Assembly (NCBI RefSeq): GCF_027244095.1
Contig: NC_069662.1
Span: forward strand, 18,502,501-18,566,500
Length of the DNA stretch: 64,000 nucleotides
Origin: Hemicordylus capensis
Lineage: Eukaryota; Chordata; Lepidosauria; Squamata; Cordylidae
Direction of reading: 5' to 3'
Shown here: piece by piece, positions 53,701 through 62,014 of the stretch
How positions within the stretch are numbered: the first letter of the stretch is position 1
Layout of the letters: each line of letters begins with the position of its first letter
Program-made: the position numbers and the translations under genes
Notes under the pieces: model-generated
Told to the model about the DNA's origin: nothing
The model's input: only the letters and a program-made list of their open reading frames with translations
Databases searched by the model: none

Positions 53701-56700
53701 CCATTTTGATACCTTTGTCAATAAGCGAGTGCCTGTCTGAGGCCAAGACGTCTTGATTATACAATGACTACTAACGATTTCCATAGTCCTTTTCAGTGAG
53801 GTGCTTTATCATCTGTGTTTACGTAGCCTCACAAAAATAATTTATCTGTCAGGGTAGATGAAGCTGAGAGAAATAGTTTTACTCAAAGCAGGATGAAGAG
53901 AGATGGAGAATAACTAGGATCCAAAATGGCTGGCTTCTCTCGGAAGAGAATGGGGCCCAGTGAACCTGAGATGTGAGGCTCCTGGATTATTTGAGGGGGG
54001 AAGGAAATTGAGGTTTAGGGCAGTTTCAGACCTAATAAACTGTCATGGTAGCCAGCCAAAGAAGGAATCTTGGAAATTCTAGTTCTGAGGAGGAGCTATT
54101 GAATATTTAGCAAAGGATTCTGGGTGTCTTGGCATAACCAATTCCCAAAACTCTGGAGTGCGGGGGCATAATTTATTACTTTGGAAGAGCCATGGCCTTT
54201 AAACTAGGTTTGAAATGGCTTAAATTTGTAGTGTAAATCGGCATAAGAGTATTTGTGTTGAGTGTAACCATTTTCTCCTGCCTCCTCCCCTCTTCTTCTT
54301 CTCCAGGATCTGCGGGGAAGCATCATTCGCATTTGCCAGTTCCTGGGCAAGGACTTAGATGATGCAGCCATAGACTCTGTGGTGGCAAATGCCTCCTTTG
54401 AGGCCATGAAAAACAATAAGATGTCAAACTTTTCACTCTCGCCACGCTTCCTCATGAACCAGAAGAAAAGTGCTTTCCTTCGCAAAGGTGACAGCAGGTG
54501 GGGTTGGGTGGGGAGCAACCCATCCTCCAGGTGTGCCTCAATCGGGACAACAGCCTTCAGTATTCTAGTAACATCCCATTACCCCCAGAGATACGCTCCC
54601 CTCACCTCGGTGTGTGATTTGTTAGGCCCTGAGGAGGACTTCTTTCCTTCCCATTGGAATAGCTTCCTTCTGGGACCAGATTTTATCCCACCCATTCTTT
54701 CCCTTTGAGGATATGTATATTCCTCCTATTATGCATCACTTTCACCCTGTTCAATCAATCAATCCTTTATTATGGTCAGAGACCAGCATAAAATTGATAA
54801 AGATTAAAAATTACATGTTATGTGATGTTAATATGATGATATGATGGTACATAACTTGACAAATCTAAAATTAAGTATGACTTCAGTTTAAAAGGTAAGT
54901 TAAAATACATATTAGTACATAACATCACAAGGCTAAAACTAAGAATGATTGCTGATTAAAAAGTAAAATAGATAGAATATACTCGTTAAAACTAAATAAG
55001 CTAAAAATCTAAAATTACTAAAGCTAAAAGAGATAAAATAATGATAATATAACGATATAGTTTCTATTATAGAACTGCCCAGGAAAAAATAAAAAGGCGA
55101 GTTTTACCCTATTCAGGAATTATGCTATACCTGCATTCAGATGTTTGCATAAAATTATGCATGGTGTGGAGATAATGCATATAGAGATTTTCTTGCCAGA
55201 AAATTTAGGACTGACAAATTGAAGTACTTTTTCCCCACACAGCGTAAAAATAATCAATGGAATTCTCTGCCATGGGATGTGGTGATGGCCACTAGCTTGG
55301 ATGGCTTTAAAACAGGCTTAGACCCATTCTTGAAGGACAAGTTTATCAATGGGCTGCTGGTCTTGATGGCTATAGGCTATCTCCAGGCTCAGCGTCAGGA
55401 TGCCTCTGAATACCAGTGGTTAGTTGAGAAACAGCAGGAGAGGGGACATGTCTTCATCTCCAGCTTGTGGGCTTCCTGCAGGCATCGTAGGCCACTGTGG
55501 GAAACTAGATGCTGGACTAGATGTGCCTTGGCTGTGATCAAGCAGGGCGGTTCTTGTTATGTTCTTGTGTTTTATTACATTTTTTGTATGGATACAGATA
55601 CAATTTTGTATGTACTCAGATACAGTACATTTTAAAAATGAACCCAAGTTAACTTCCATACATTTTTTGTTTGGAAGTTACTTGGGTTCACGTTTTAAAT
55701 GTACTGTTTCTGAGTTCAACTGAAAAACTGAACCTGTATACAGGTCCTGTCAAAAGCCCTATTCACAGATTATGTTCAACACTCATACAATCTGTTCACA
55801 GATGCAGATGTGTACACAGGTACATTTATTCAGATATTATGTTCAATGCAGGTACAGCGGTACACTCGCTATTTGTATCCTGCATTTCAGGGAGCCTGTA
55901 TCAGGTTCACTTTTAGAAAGAATACAAATACAATCATTCACACAAAAACATATATGTTTGTACAGACATCTGAATGCAGGTATAACATAATGTCAGAACA
56001 TGACTAAAGGCAGGATACAGAGGGGTAAAGTGTACTACTTTACCTGAATTCAACACAACATGTGAATGACTGTACCTGCATACAGATCTGCACCTGGATA
56101 CACTGTAGATAGATTGCACAAGTGTTGAACATAACATGTGAAATAGGGCTTTTGTCTTTCATTGATAAGGATACATTTTGCCATTGATTGTTCCATGAAT
56201 TTGCTCTGCACGGCATTCTATTCTTCCTGAACTCCAGTTTAACTCGAGTTTGTAAAATGAATTCCAGAATTGGCATGTGAGCAGTTTGCCATAACTTTCT
56301 GTTCCTTTGAGTTAATTTGCATCTTTCTTCCCTCTCTGCCTTACCAATGCTCAGGTGTATGTTGATAAAACACTGCAAAAAAGCAGTCCCAATGTGCCTG
56401 CATACATGATTGTGACAACCTCTGCTAAGTGGGTAAAGAGGTACCTTTCAAAGTGGTGATTCTCTTTATATTTAGCATGGGAAGAGCAACTGGCCCTATT
56501 CAGCCCCAGCACAGCGTCCCTCCAGTGGCAGTCTCTGCCTTGTGCTTCTTTTAGATTGTGAGGCCATTGGGGACAGGAAACCCCATCTTCCAATTCTTTT
56601 TCTGTGCGTGCCTTCACACGACCACTAGCAAGTCTGTAAGTGGGGAAAATGTCAAGGATATGTTGGTAGCTGAGAGTGTACACTCTTGGAGGATATGACC

Positions 56701-59538
56701 TCTGAACCCACTCAGTATTCTCCCAACTTTGGTAACCAAGATTTGGATTTCGGATGGAGAATGTCAGGCAGAGAGTGCAGGAATCAGACTTGGATGGATT
56801 TGGATGTCACACATGCTGGGAGGGTGTGCTCTCAGTTCCCCTCATATCCCCAGCATTTCCCTCACTTACAGACTTGCCAGTGACCCTGAGAACCTTTTGA
56901 CAACTTTTAACTGAAAAAGAAAATAATAATAATATTTTTTCTAATAATAAAATAAGTCAGTGTTTTACTGATGCACATGTGTACTCCTGTGCACTAGGAA
57001 AACCACACCACATGTAAAGAATCTTGATGTAGTCATATGGTCTCTTGCAACATGATTTATTATTTTGCTGGGTTTGATCAATGCACACGTGTATTGGTAA
57101 TGCATTGGGTGGTAAAAGCATAGATACAGATGAATGTAGGAAAGGAAAGCTGTGGCAAACTATACATGTGTAGCACTTTGTAGAATGCTTGGGAGTAAAA
57201 AAAGTGGAACAATGGAAGGTTAATAATGGGTTGGTTCCCCTTGGGAATGAGAGAGTTCACAAGTCCAAAATCCAGGGAGAATGTGGATGAGCATTTTGGA
57301 AGCAGCCCTGCTCATTGCTCAGTGGCTTGCAGCTGAACTTCTGAACTGACTTCCTCAGTTCAGAAACAGGGCCTCTTTGTAACCGTACCTCAAATACAAC
57401 TCTCCAGGGTTTGACCTGACATGGCTCCTTTCACACATGCAGATCTCCATTTGACTTACAGCCACTGAGAGATGAGCATGCACCTGTGCAGGCAGCTTCT
57501 GTGAATTAGTTCCTTCACGTTGAGAAAGTGTTGCTGCTCACCTCTATACACATATTCCTCTTCCCAGATGCCAGTAGGACCCTTTGCCTATTACAGTGAA
57601 TCAGGAGGGCCCTCATTGCGTCTGCTGTGTGTAGACAGCAGAAATATACCCACAAAGGCAGTGATGGGGAAGCAGTAGCAATTTCCATCTGCTGCTACAA
57701 TGCCTGACAAACTGCTGTTTAAGGAAGCCACCTACACTGCATGATGGTGGCATCGTTTCCTTCCCTCAGTCCCCCCACCTCCCATGCCAGTCCTGTCCTT
57801 GTGTGACCATCATAACAACATTAGCCTAATTCAGATGTTATACAAAGGCCATGTACAATGGGGTGAAGGGGAATAAAGTCCTGCCCCCACCATATCACTC
57901 ACCCATGCGCCCTGCTGCTCATGGTTATGATGGGGCTTGTCTGAAGAGGGAAGAGCCCTCCCTGTGATGATGGACACATCCATGATTGAGAAGGTCCCCG
58001 TTCACCCCCCTGTACATGCTTTGAGGTAATGTCAGAATCAGACTTTGAGGTAATGTGTGAATCGGGCTATTGCCTTGTTGGATTGGACCTAAGACCCTAG
58101 GATTGTCTTGCTGGATCACAGCAGAGATCTACTAGCACCCTGTGTATAATCAACCAATTAGGAAGCTGCTTATATCTAGTCGCACCATTGGTCCGTCTAG
58201 TTCAGGGTTTCTTAACCTTGAGCCCCCAGATGTTGTTGGACGACAACTCCCACAATCCCCAGCCACAAAGGTCATGTCTGGGGATTCTGGGAGTTGTAGT
58301 CCAACAACATCTGGGAGCCCAAGGTTAAGAAACCCTGGTCTAGTTCATTATTGTCTACACTGAGTGGCAGCGGCTCTCCTCAGGCTGGAATCTTTCCCAG
58401 CCTTACCTGGAAATGCCAGGGATTGGACCTGGAACTTTTGCATGCCAAGCAGGTGCTTTACCACTGAACTATGGCCTCATCCCCAAGATGCTCTTGAGGA
58501 GAGTTAAAAAGCAAGACTTGGGGACAAAGCCATCCTCTTTTGTAGTTCCCAGTGGCTTACGTCCTGACTAAATTACTCTACAGAAGCCCTATTGAAAATA
58601 ACTAGTCCTTTAATTAACTCCTGAGTAGTAGTACTATTGAGAACTGGATGCCAGCCAGTATCTGGTAATCGAAGGTATACTGTCTCTAAATACAGATGTT
58701 CCATTTTCAGCTGGGGCGGTCCAAAACATTTTGCTACCTGAGGTGAAGGATAACATGACACCCCCCCCCATTTATTTTCCGACCATGCTGCCAAGGCAGT
58801 GGCAGCAAGAGTCAGGCAGTGGTGGCAGGGGTTTTCATATCTCAAGTTGGGGAGTAGGGCGGTGTGCCTCAGTGGGTGAGGAGGGGAAAATGAACAGCAT
58901 GACCCAATGTGATGAGGACGGGTGCTGGTAGTGGATAGTGGGACAGTGTCCATAGTGATGGGGGCCTGGTGCTTGCCACTCCCTGCCCTTCATTGTGCCT
59001 GTGGCAGCTGCCTCACCTTGCCTCATGGAAGGGCTGCCCCTTAATATGGCCAGTAATATTTGATAGTACTATTCTTTATTAATATGTTTGCCTCCAGGGT
59101 CAGAGGTGGGATGCTTCTGAATACTAATTGCAGAGGAGCAACAGCGGGAGAGGAGCAATCCTTCATTTCCTGCTTGTGGGCATCTAATGGGCCACTGTGA
59201 GAAACCGGATGTTGCTCTAGATAGGCCTTGGGCATGATCCAGCCGGTGTCTGCTTATGTTCTTATGTTATGCTCTTATCTTGGGTTAAAGCTATCTTAGG
59301 AGAGTGGCGATTGTCAGTTTGTGACAATTAATTCCATACATTAATCGTGAGCTGCACAAAGAAACATTTCCTTTTGCCTCTCCTGAATCTAATTGGCTAT
59401 TCATTTTATCATCGCTTTCCAGGGATCTCTGGTGACTGGAGGAACCATCTGACGGCTGCACAAAGTGAATGTTTTGACCAGATCTATCAGGAGCGTACAC
59501 GGGACTTTGATGTCACATTTCCTTGGGACAAAGAATGA
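38812..59538 (+). CDS. SULT2B1: Cytosolic sulfotransferase, SULT2B1-like (whole gene)
   Basis: Six coding exons over 20.7 kb give 292 codons with no stop. The product should transfer sulfuryl groups from PAPS to hydroxyls of steroids or similar alcohols in the cytosol. PAPS 5'-phosphosulfate loop TYQKSGTVW at residues 46-54 with Lys49; catalytic His104 in SSHLP; 3'-phosphate site Arg126 in RNPKD with Ser134; C-terminal RKGISGDW at 253-260. Resemblance to SULT2B1 (EYFxYKG, VRDDDIF, DPGTxDQFLxDFLKG, FGSWFDH, MSN) exceeds that to SULT2A1, as I recall those sequences. Exon lengths 209, 127, 95, 181 and 113 (coding) are the conserved SULT pattern. The start is the first Met after an acceptor at 38728; a second Met lies at 38827, and the frame is open up to the acceptor, so an upstream exon could extend the N terminus. 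Oddity: Pro to Gln at residue 48. The long Pro-rich C-terminal tail of mammalian SULT2B1 is absent. Confidence 0.9.
39120..39385. repeat. Unclassified palindrome-rich repeat, copy A (intron 1)
   Basis: Shares GTGAATGACTGTACCTG, ATTTTAAAAATGAGCCTGGGT-like and GTGTTGAACACAA segments with 55560-56154 in intron 5. Class unknown. Confidence 0.5.
39545..39815 (+). mobile_element. L2 LINE 3'-end fragment
   Basis: Codons for [21 protein letters not shown] and LKTHLFS are followed by an L2-type 3' UTR and (AAAT)n tail. 5'-truncated. Confidence 0.85.
39961..40529. mobile_element. Foldback hAT element in SULT intron 1 (569 bp)
   Basis: Ends CAGTGGCGAATATAGG and CCTAGGTGCGCCTCTG. Flanking 8-mers TCTGGAAT and TCCGGAAT agree at seven of eight positions. 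The centre is a long hairpin: arms of about 84 bp (40122-40205 and 40221-40305) differ at only a few positions around a loop of about 17 nt. Long open frames on both strands here result from the arms and are not genes. Confidence 0.9.
40607..40655. mobile_element. hAT derivative end, possibly split by the LINE
   Basis: GGGGTGGCCCCTTCATGAGGC and AAGGTGAGATAGTCGTCTCAG resemble the complement of the 20182-type end. Related GC-rich sequence (CTTGCAAGAAGCATGAGG...) at 43757-43920 may be its other part. Confidence 0.4.
40656..43755 (+). mobile_element. APE-type LINE (Vingi-like), decayed, in SULT intron 1
   Basis: Endonuclease region with [13 protein letters not shown] (about 40798), ADLHLLNE and an SDHFPM block (to about 41155). 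RT region with [15 protein letters not shown] (about 41850), [20 protein letters not shown] (about 42250), [10 protein letters not shown] and [14 protein letters not shown] (about 42555). C-terminal [21 protein letters not shown] with a CPCG...H...C finger (about 43390-43530). Frame changes and stops are frequent. The 3' end is GATATAAAGTCTG then (TTCTG)n. The order and the finger suggest the Ingi/Vingi group, not L2 or CR1. Confidence 0.75.
43921..44597. other. Intron 1, no further feature recognised
   Basis: An (AAAC)n tract at 44088-44101 and otherwise unassigned intronic DNA leading to the exon 2 acceptor. Confidence 0.4.
44598..44806 (+). CDS. SULT2B1: SULT2B1-like exon 2
   Basis: 209 bp; acceptor TTCCTTAG, donor AAG|GTAAGG. 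Encodes residues 51-120, including TVWMLEIL, the [16 protein letters not shown] block and catalytic His104 (SSHLP). Ends on a codon boundary. Confidence 0.93.
45140..45330 (-). mobile_element. tRNA-derived SINE fragment, reverse
   Basis: (ATT)n then TTTACATTTATATCCCGCTC, CTCCTCACAACAACTCTGTG and TCATGGCTGAATGGGGATTTG, the complement of a SINE tail and body as at 33890-34110. The head is missing. Confidence 0.7.
46030..46335 (+). mobile_element. 5S rRNA-Sauria chimeric SINE, full length
   Basis: GAGAGCTGGTCTTGTGGTAG, then 5S-like GCTAAGCAGGGTCCACCCTGG and ATGAATGGGAGACTTG (5S box A and box C positions), a reduced tRNA-like middle, TGCAACCTTGGAGAAGCCGC and the GGCAGCTTCCTATGTTCC tail. Best copy of the family in the window. 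Confidence 0.88.
46660..46775 (+). mobile_element. Fragment of the GCGCAGCGGG-type SINE
   Basis: 3' half only: GCAATGGTAAACCCCTCCTG, AAAAACCACAGGGCTCT, CACCGACTCGACTGGAGGGC and a TTTACCTTTAAAG tail. Confidence 0.8.
47395..47655 (+). mobile_element. tRNA-type SINE tail split by a MITE
   Basis: CTTGGGCAAATTGCTCTCCCTCAGCC before, and TAGGGTTGTTGTAATGATCAC after, the MITE at 47456-47590. Confidence 0.65.
47456..47590. mobile_element. Palindromic hAT-type MITE
   Basis: CAGGTGGCTAGACTGAAGTC and its complement GACTTCAGGCTGGCCACCCCTG. The flanking 8-mers do not match, so a small deletion at one side is likely. Confidence 0.8.
47668..47709. repeat. (ATT)n microsatellite
   Basis: About 14 uninterrupted units. 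Confidence 0.97.
48539..48665 (+). CDS. SULT2B1: SULT2B1-like exon 3
   Basis: 127 bp; acceptor CCCCAACAG, donor G|GTGAGT. Encodes [18 protein letters not shown]... with the 3'-phosphate-binding Arg126 and Ser134, then [16 protein letters not shown]. Confidence 0.95.
48776..48870 (+). CDS. SULT2B1: SULT2B1-like exon 4
   Basis: 95 bp; acceptor CTACTGCAG, donor GAG|GTGGCT (a weak but valid GT donor). Encodes [19 protein letters not shown] and ITYEELQE. Only 110 bp separate it from exon 3. Confidence 0.95.
49141..49277. mobile_element. Palindromic hAT-type MITE, CAGTGTTCCC subfamily
   Basis: TGTAACAGGGATTCCCAGAC and its complement TAGGAATCCTTGTTACCGGG. Same subfamily as 19862-19997. Confidence 0.75.
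49278..50590. other. Intron 4, no feature recognised
   Basis: Contains repeated TTAGTCATGACTAA-like motifs around 50025-50165 (three occurrences of AGTCATGACTAA) and a LINE-tail-like AGTGGTATACAATAAC at 50213. No exon. Confidence 0.4.
51537..51566 (+). promoter_or_regulatory. Inverted CCAAT boxes with GC box in Helitron cargo
   Basis: Two ATTGG motifs (51537-51541 and 51562-51566), 25 bp apart, bracket GGGGGCGCC at 51551. They lie 30-60 bp upstream of the ATG at 51598. This spacing is typical of NF-Y/Sp1-type CpG-island promoters. No TATA box is evident at the right distance. Confidence 0.45.
51598..51963 (+). CDS. Gly/Pro-rich repetitive open frame in Helitron cargo
   Basis: ATG in strong context (GCGGCCATGG), 121 codons, stop TAG formed by the CTAG end of the element itself. 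Encodes [16 protein letters not shown]... then five or so degenerate repeats ending GTLGPG. A donor-like GAG|GTAAGG lies at 51877/51878, so the natural exon may end there. GC-rich repeats stay open in several frames on both strands, so openness is weak evidence. No homologous gene is recognised; read it as a captured first-exon fragment or chance frame. Confidence 0.3.
   Translation: MAGEPGGPGRGGEAAGLAGPGGTPGPGGGGGGGPGGGSSTLWPGGGRGGTLGPGRGGTLGPGGSSGGGGTLGPGHGGGGTLGPGGGTLRPGCGGKAAGPAAVQAAVGPAALEAQMLCARAH
52160..52925. other. Intron 4, no feature recognised
   Basis: Unassigned intronic DNA between the nested SINE/Tc1 complex and the next SINE cluster. Confidence 0.4.
52930..53390. mobile_element. 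Sauria SINE inserted in an opposing Sauria SINE
   Basis: Minus-strand parts: ACCGAGTCAGACCATTTGTC...CAGTCTTTCCCAGCCC (52945-53015) and CAGGGACTGAACCTTCTGC...TGAGCTATGGCTCCA (53331-53388). Forward copy 53016-53330: TAGCGCAGTGGCAGAGCATC...CTTTCTATGTTCCTATG. A MITE (53167-53261) sits in the forward copy, giving three levels. Confidence 0.8.
53167..53261. mobile_element. Palindromic hAT-type MITE, shortened
   Basis: CAGGGGTTCCCAGATG and CAGGTTGGGAACCCCAG ends. Flanking GTTTAGAC and ATTTAGAA agree at six of eight positions. Confidence 0.78.
53400..54306. other. End of intron 4, no feature recognised
   Basis: No repeats that I can name; leads into the exon 5 acceptor. Confidence 0.4.
54307..54487 (+). 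CDS. SULT2B1: SULT2B1-like exon 5
   Basis: 181 bp; acceptor CTTCTTCTCCAG, donor AAAG|GTGACA. Encodes [29 protein letters not shown] and FLRKG. Confidence 0.95.
54755..55195 (-). mobile_element. LINE 3' UTR, reverse
   Basis: (AATC)n then CTTTATTATGGTCAGAGACCAG and long A/T-rich sequence with repeated CTAAAA(C/T)TA motifs. The start resembles the 3' end of the minus-strand LINE at 23490 (TTTATTATGATCTTTGATCAG). No coding part. Confidence 0.55.
55205..55565 (+). mobile_element. CR1-like LINE 3' end, good copy
   Basis: ATTGAAGTACTTTTTCCCCAC, GGAATTCTCTGCCATGGGAT, GATGGCCACTAGCTTGGATGG, GGATGCCTCTGAATACCAG, AACTAGATGCTGGACTAGATG, ending GTTCTTGTTATGTTCTTG. Use this copy to define the family. Confidence 0.75.
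55560..56154. repeat. Palindrome-rich element, copy B (intron 5)
   Basis: Two nested inverted structures. First, arms of about 45 bp at 55616-55662 and 55669-55713 (AACCCAAGTTAACTTCC against GGAAGTTACTTGGGTT). Second, CAAAAGCCCTATTCACA at 55751 is complementary to TGTGAAATAGGGCTTTTG ending at 56154, with further pairing (ATGTTCAACAC/GTGTTGAACAT) inward. Looks like one or two long-TIR DNA elements; no clear target duplication. Confidence 0.6.
56415..56575 (+). mobile_element. L2-tailed SINE, 5' portion
   Basis: CTCTGCTAAGTGGGTAAAGAGG, GGGAAGAGCAACTGGCCC, CCCCAGCACAGCGTCCCTCC and GATTGTGAGGCCATTGGGGAC. The L2-like tail is lost. Confidence 0.7.
56580..58145. other. Intron 5, no feature recognised
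   Basis: About 1.5 kb without recognisable repeats or exons. Confidence 0.4.
58149..58480 (-). mobile_element. Sauria SINE, reverse, split by a MITE
   Basis: On + : AGGAAGCTGCTTATATCTAG...CCATTGGTCCGTCTAGTT, MITE, CATTATTGTCTACACTGAG...CAGGGATTGGACCTGGAAC...CTGAACTATGGCC. Confidence 0.85.
58202..58337. mobile_element. Palindromic hAT-type MITE (136 bp), near perfect
   Basis: CAGGGTTTCTTAACCTTGAG and GGTTAAGAAACCCTG ends with arms almost identical. Perfect 8-bp duplication GTCTAGTT (58194-58201 and 58338-58345). Confidence 0.97.
58711..59042. mobile_element. hAT derivative, degraded
   Basis: CAGCTGGGGCGGTCCAAAAC near the left and CTTGCCTCATGGAAGGGCTG near the right match the 20010-20181 fragment end. 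No duplication found. Confidence 0.5.
59060..59280 (+). mobile_element. CR1-like 3'-end fragment
   Basis: CAGAGGTGGGATGCTTCTGAAT, GAAACCGGATGTTGCTCTAG, GATCCAGCCGG and TTATGTTCTTATGTTATG tail, just upstream of exon 6. Confidence 0.7.
59423..59538 (+). CDS. SULT2B1: SULT2B1-like exon 6 (last coding exon)
   Basis: Acceptor CGCTTTCCAG; encodes [20 protein letters not shown]... to FPWDKE and a TGA at 59536-59538. 113 coding bases plus stop. The protein ends at the position typical of SULT2A-length proteins. Confidence 0.94.
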
Positions 59539-59819
59539 AGCCGGTCTTCCCCCTTCATCTCTTCCTTATTGGACTGATTAGTGACTCAAGAGGACGCTAA
59601 CTATCTAACACAATGGCGTAGATTAGTGGGGACATCTGGGGTGGGGCAGGCAGGAGCCCAGTCTCCTGGATTTTATGGGAGAAGAGTGGGATGTAGTGGG
59701 TAAAAACAGGGCACCAGGGCTCCAGAAAGCAAGCAGGATGTGGTGGATTAGATTCCACAACTGATTTCAGAAGCCAATGTGTCCCCAGAACATGGCCTGA
59801 AGGCACATGAAACCGCCAC

Positions 59820-59962
59820 TGTGCTTAAGGCAGCTATGCAGGTCTGGGTCTGGTCTGGGCCTGGATGGGAGACCATCTGGGAACCCTAGGTATGCTGCCT
59901 TGAGCTCCGTGATGGCAGAAAGGGTACACAACTGTAATTAAATACAATCAAATAAATATCCA
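59820..59962 (+). mobile_element. 5S rRNA-derived SINE with a different tail
   Basis: GTCTGGGCCTGGATGGGAGACC followed by ATCTGGGAACCCTAGGTATGCTGCCTT follows the 3' half of 5S rRNA (box C region). It then ends in ATTAAATACAATCAAATAAA. Unlike the chimeric copies it has no Sauria body. Confidence 0.75.
59951..59956 (+). terminator. Candidate polyadenylation signal AATAAA
   Basis: First canonical AATAAA after the sulfotransferase stop, about 413 bp downstream, lying in the tail of the 5S-derived SINE. Whether the transcript uses it is inference. Confidence 0.4.
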
Positions 59963-60500
59963 GTGGATTAAGAAAAGGAATAGAAGTTCATAAGAGAGCT
60001 CCTGGTAGACTTGTTCCTTTGTCTGGAGCTCAGGACCTTCTGACAGGCCCTGAGGGAGCTGAAAGTTCATTTAAAGGCCCGGGCCTGCCTTCTCTTCTCA
60101 TTCTCATTCCCGAAGTGGCTTCCTTTGTGCATGAGGCCTGGAGCAATTGCGCCCCCCACCCAATGGCCCCCTGGAGTCTGAGCCCAGCCCCTCGTAGGGA
60201 ACCAGGCCCTACCCTCAATATCCAACACAATAGCATGTCTCTTGTTGCCATGGCAACAAAGCAAGGCCTTTTTGCCATGGCAACAAAGGTGTGCCACTGG
60301 GGGAGGTGGAAGTGGGAGGATGTAAGGCCTTCCTGAAGGTATTTAAAAGCAAGCCAAGGCCAAAGAGGACTTCTCTGTTGCTCCTAGTATGCTTAGGAAG
60401 TTGGAGCACACAGAGATGAGGAAGAGGGATAGGGTGAATCATCCTTTCCTCTCTGAAGACTGAGGCTTCGTGAAACCAGGGTCTGGTCCTTCCTATAGGG

Positions 60501-60644
60501 CAGGGGTTTTCAAACATGGGTCCTCAGATGTTGTTGGACTACAGCTCCCATCATCTCCTTTGATTATTATGGCTGGGGATGATGGGAGTTGTAGTCCAAA
60601 TTCCAACAACAGCTGGGGTCCTGTCCCAAGTATGAGAATCCCTG
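60501..60644. mobile_element. Palindromic hAT-type MITE
   Basis: CAGGGGTTTTCAAACATGGG and TCCCAAGTATGAGAATCCCTG ends. Flanking CTATAGGG and CAATAGGA agree at six of eight positions. Confidence 0.82.
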
Positions 60645-60764
60645 CAATAGGAAGCCTGCACAGTGTGCATGCCACAAGTGCACCCTCTCAGATTCTTCCT
60701 CTTCCCTTCCCTTTTCCCTCACCAGGAGCTTGCCCAGACAACAGGCTTTACGATGAGTTTTTTT

Positions 60765-61310
60765 GCGAGGCTTTACTGCGAGTTTGAAGTTGCCCCCCAA
60801 AACCAACACAAAAGTGGTTCTTTTACACCCTGGATATAAATTGGTTCACTCTAATGCATGATGGAAAACCCAAATTGTGTGTGAAGTGCCCCCCGATACA
60901 GGGGCGTAACTACCATTAGGCAAGGGGAGGCAGTCGTCTTGGGGCCCCACTGCCTCCAGAGGCACATCACATGACTCCCCACCCGCCCATGTTGCACCCC
61001 CTATGAATTATGTTGAGTCTCTTGGAGATCGGCAGGAGCAGAGAGTTAAAAAACTAGATTCAATGTGAACTACGTAGATATTCACCATATTCATAATGGG
61101 GATATGAGTGTGAGTGCACTATATATTGTAAAGTGTGTTTGTGTGTGTATAGCAGCGAGGGGCCCATTTTAAAATCTTGTCTCTGGGCCCCCTCCAACCT
61201 TGCTACGCCTCTGCCCCGATAGCGGGGACTTTGGGGTAAATTTGGCTGATATGTGAACGCACCCCTTCAACTCCAGAGGAGATGCGAACTAAACGCTGGG
61301 TGTGGAAAAA
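60765..61310. repeat. Unclassified dispersed repeat, copy B, split by hAT-N1
   Basis: Halves 60765-60898 and 61222-61310 align with 3778-4025 in order and orientation. The gap corresponds exactly to the hAT-N1 insertion plus its duplication. Confidence 0.8.
60899..61213 (+). mobile_element. hAT-N1 element, copy 4 (315 bp)
   Basis: Ends CAGGGGCGTAACTACC and CTTGCTACGCCTCTG, with a perfect 8-bp duplication CCCCGATA (60891-60898 and 61214-61221). The internal sequence is shorter and more diverged than in the other three copies. Confidence 0.95.
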
Positions 61311-62014
61311 CTTCCAGGACCTTGTGCTCCCCCCCCCCGCTTTTTAAAAAAAATGTCATGCCTGGCAATGGCTCAACCCCAACCCCAAATAACAAAGAAT
61401 TCTCCCACATCCAGAATCAAGACCCATACTAGTTCAGGGAAGATCTCAACCAGGGAAATCTAGTGGAAATCTCTATTTTCAATATCTTCTTGCTACATCC
61501 AGGATCTATTCACACTTAAATCTTCTCCCCATACCCTTTGCCTCAGGTAATTACATCTACAGTGTAACAACTTTGCACATTGTAGTTATTTCCAATGTCC
61601 CAGTTTCTTTGTTCCCAGCATTTGTGCTGGGAACGGCTATCCCCAAGGGAGCTGTATTTGAAAAGGTCGCTCTAGCTATATATTTCTGACAGGGAGAACT
61701 GAAATCTTGAAATCCGCACTGTCCCTTTGTAATGTTGGCTAGCAGCTATTGCTGGATCTTCCAGGGGTAATTAAATTTATTTTAATACCACACTGCCACT
61801 AGGCAAGCAATGAACTCTACAATGGCTTGAGGTTTATTTGAAGCAATCAAATCACTACTTTCCCTCATATTCTCAATTTCAACCCCTTATTTGCGCCACA
61901 GGGTTGTGTGAATCACCCACAGTTAAACCTGGGGAATCTCAGAAGTGGCTTATTTGCTTAGAAGAGGCTCACTCTGTTAACACTGAGAGCCAAGATAATC
62001 CCACATTCAAATCT

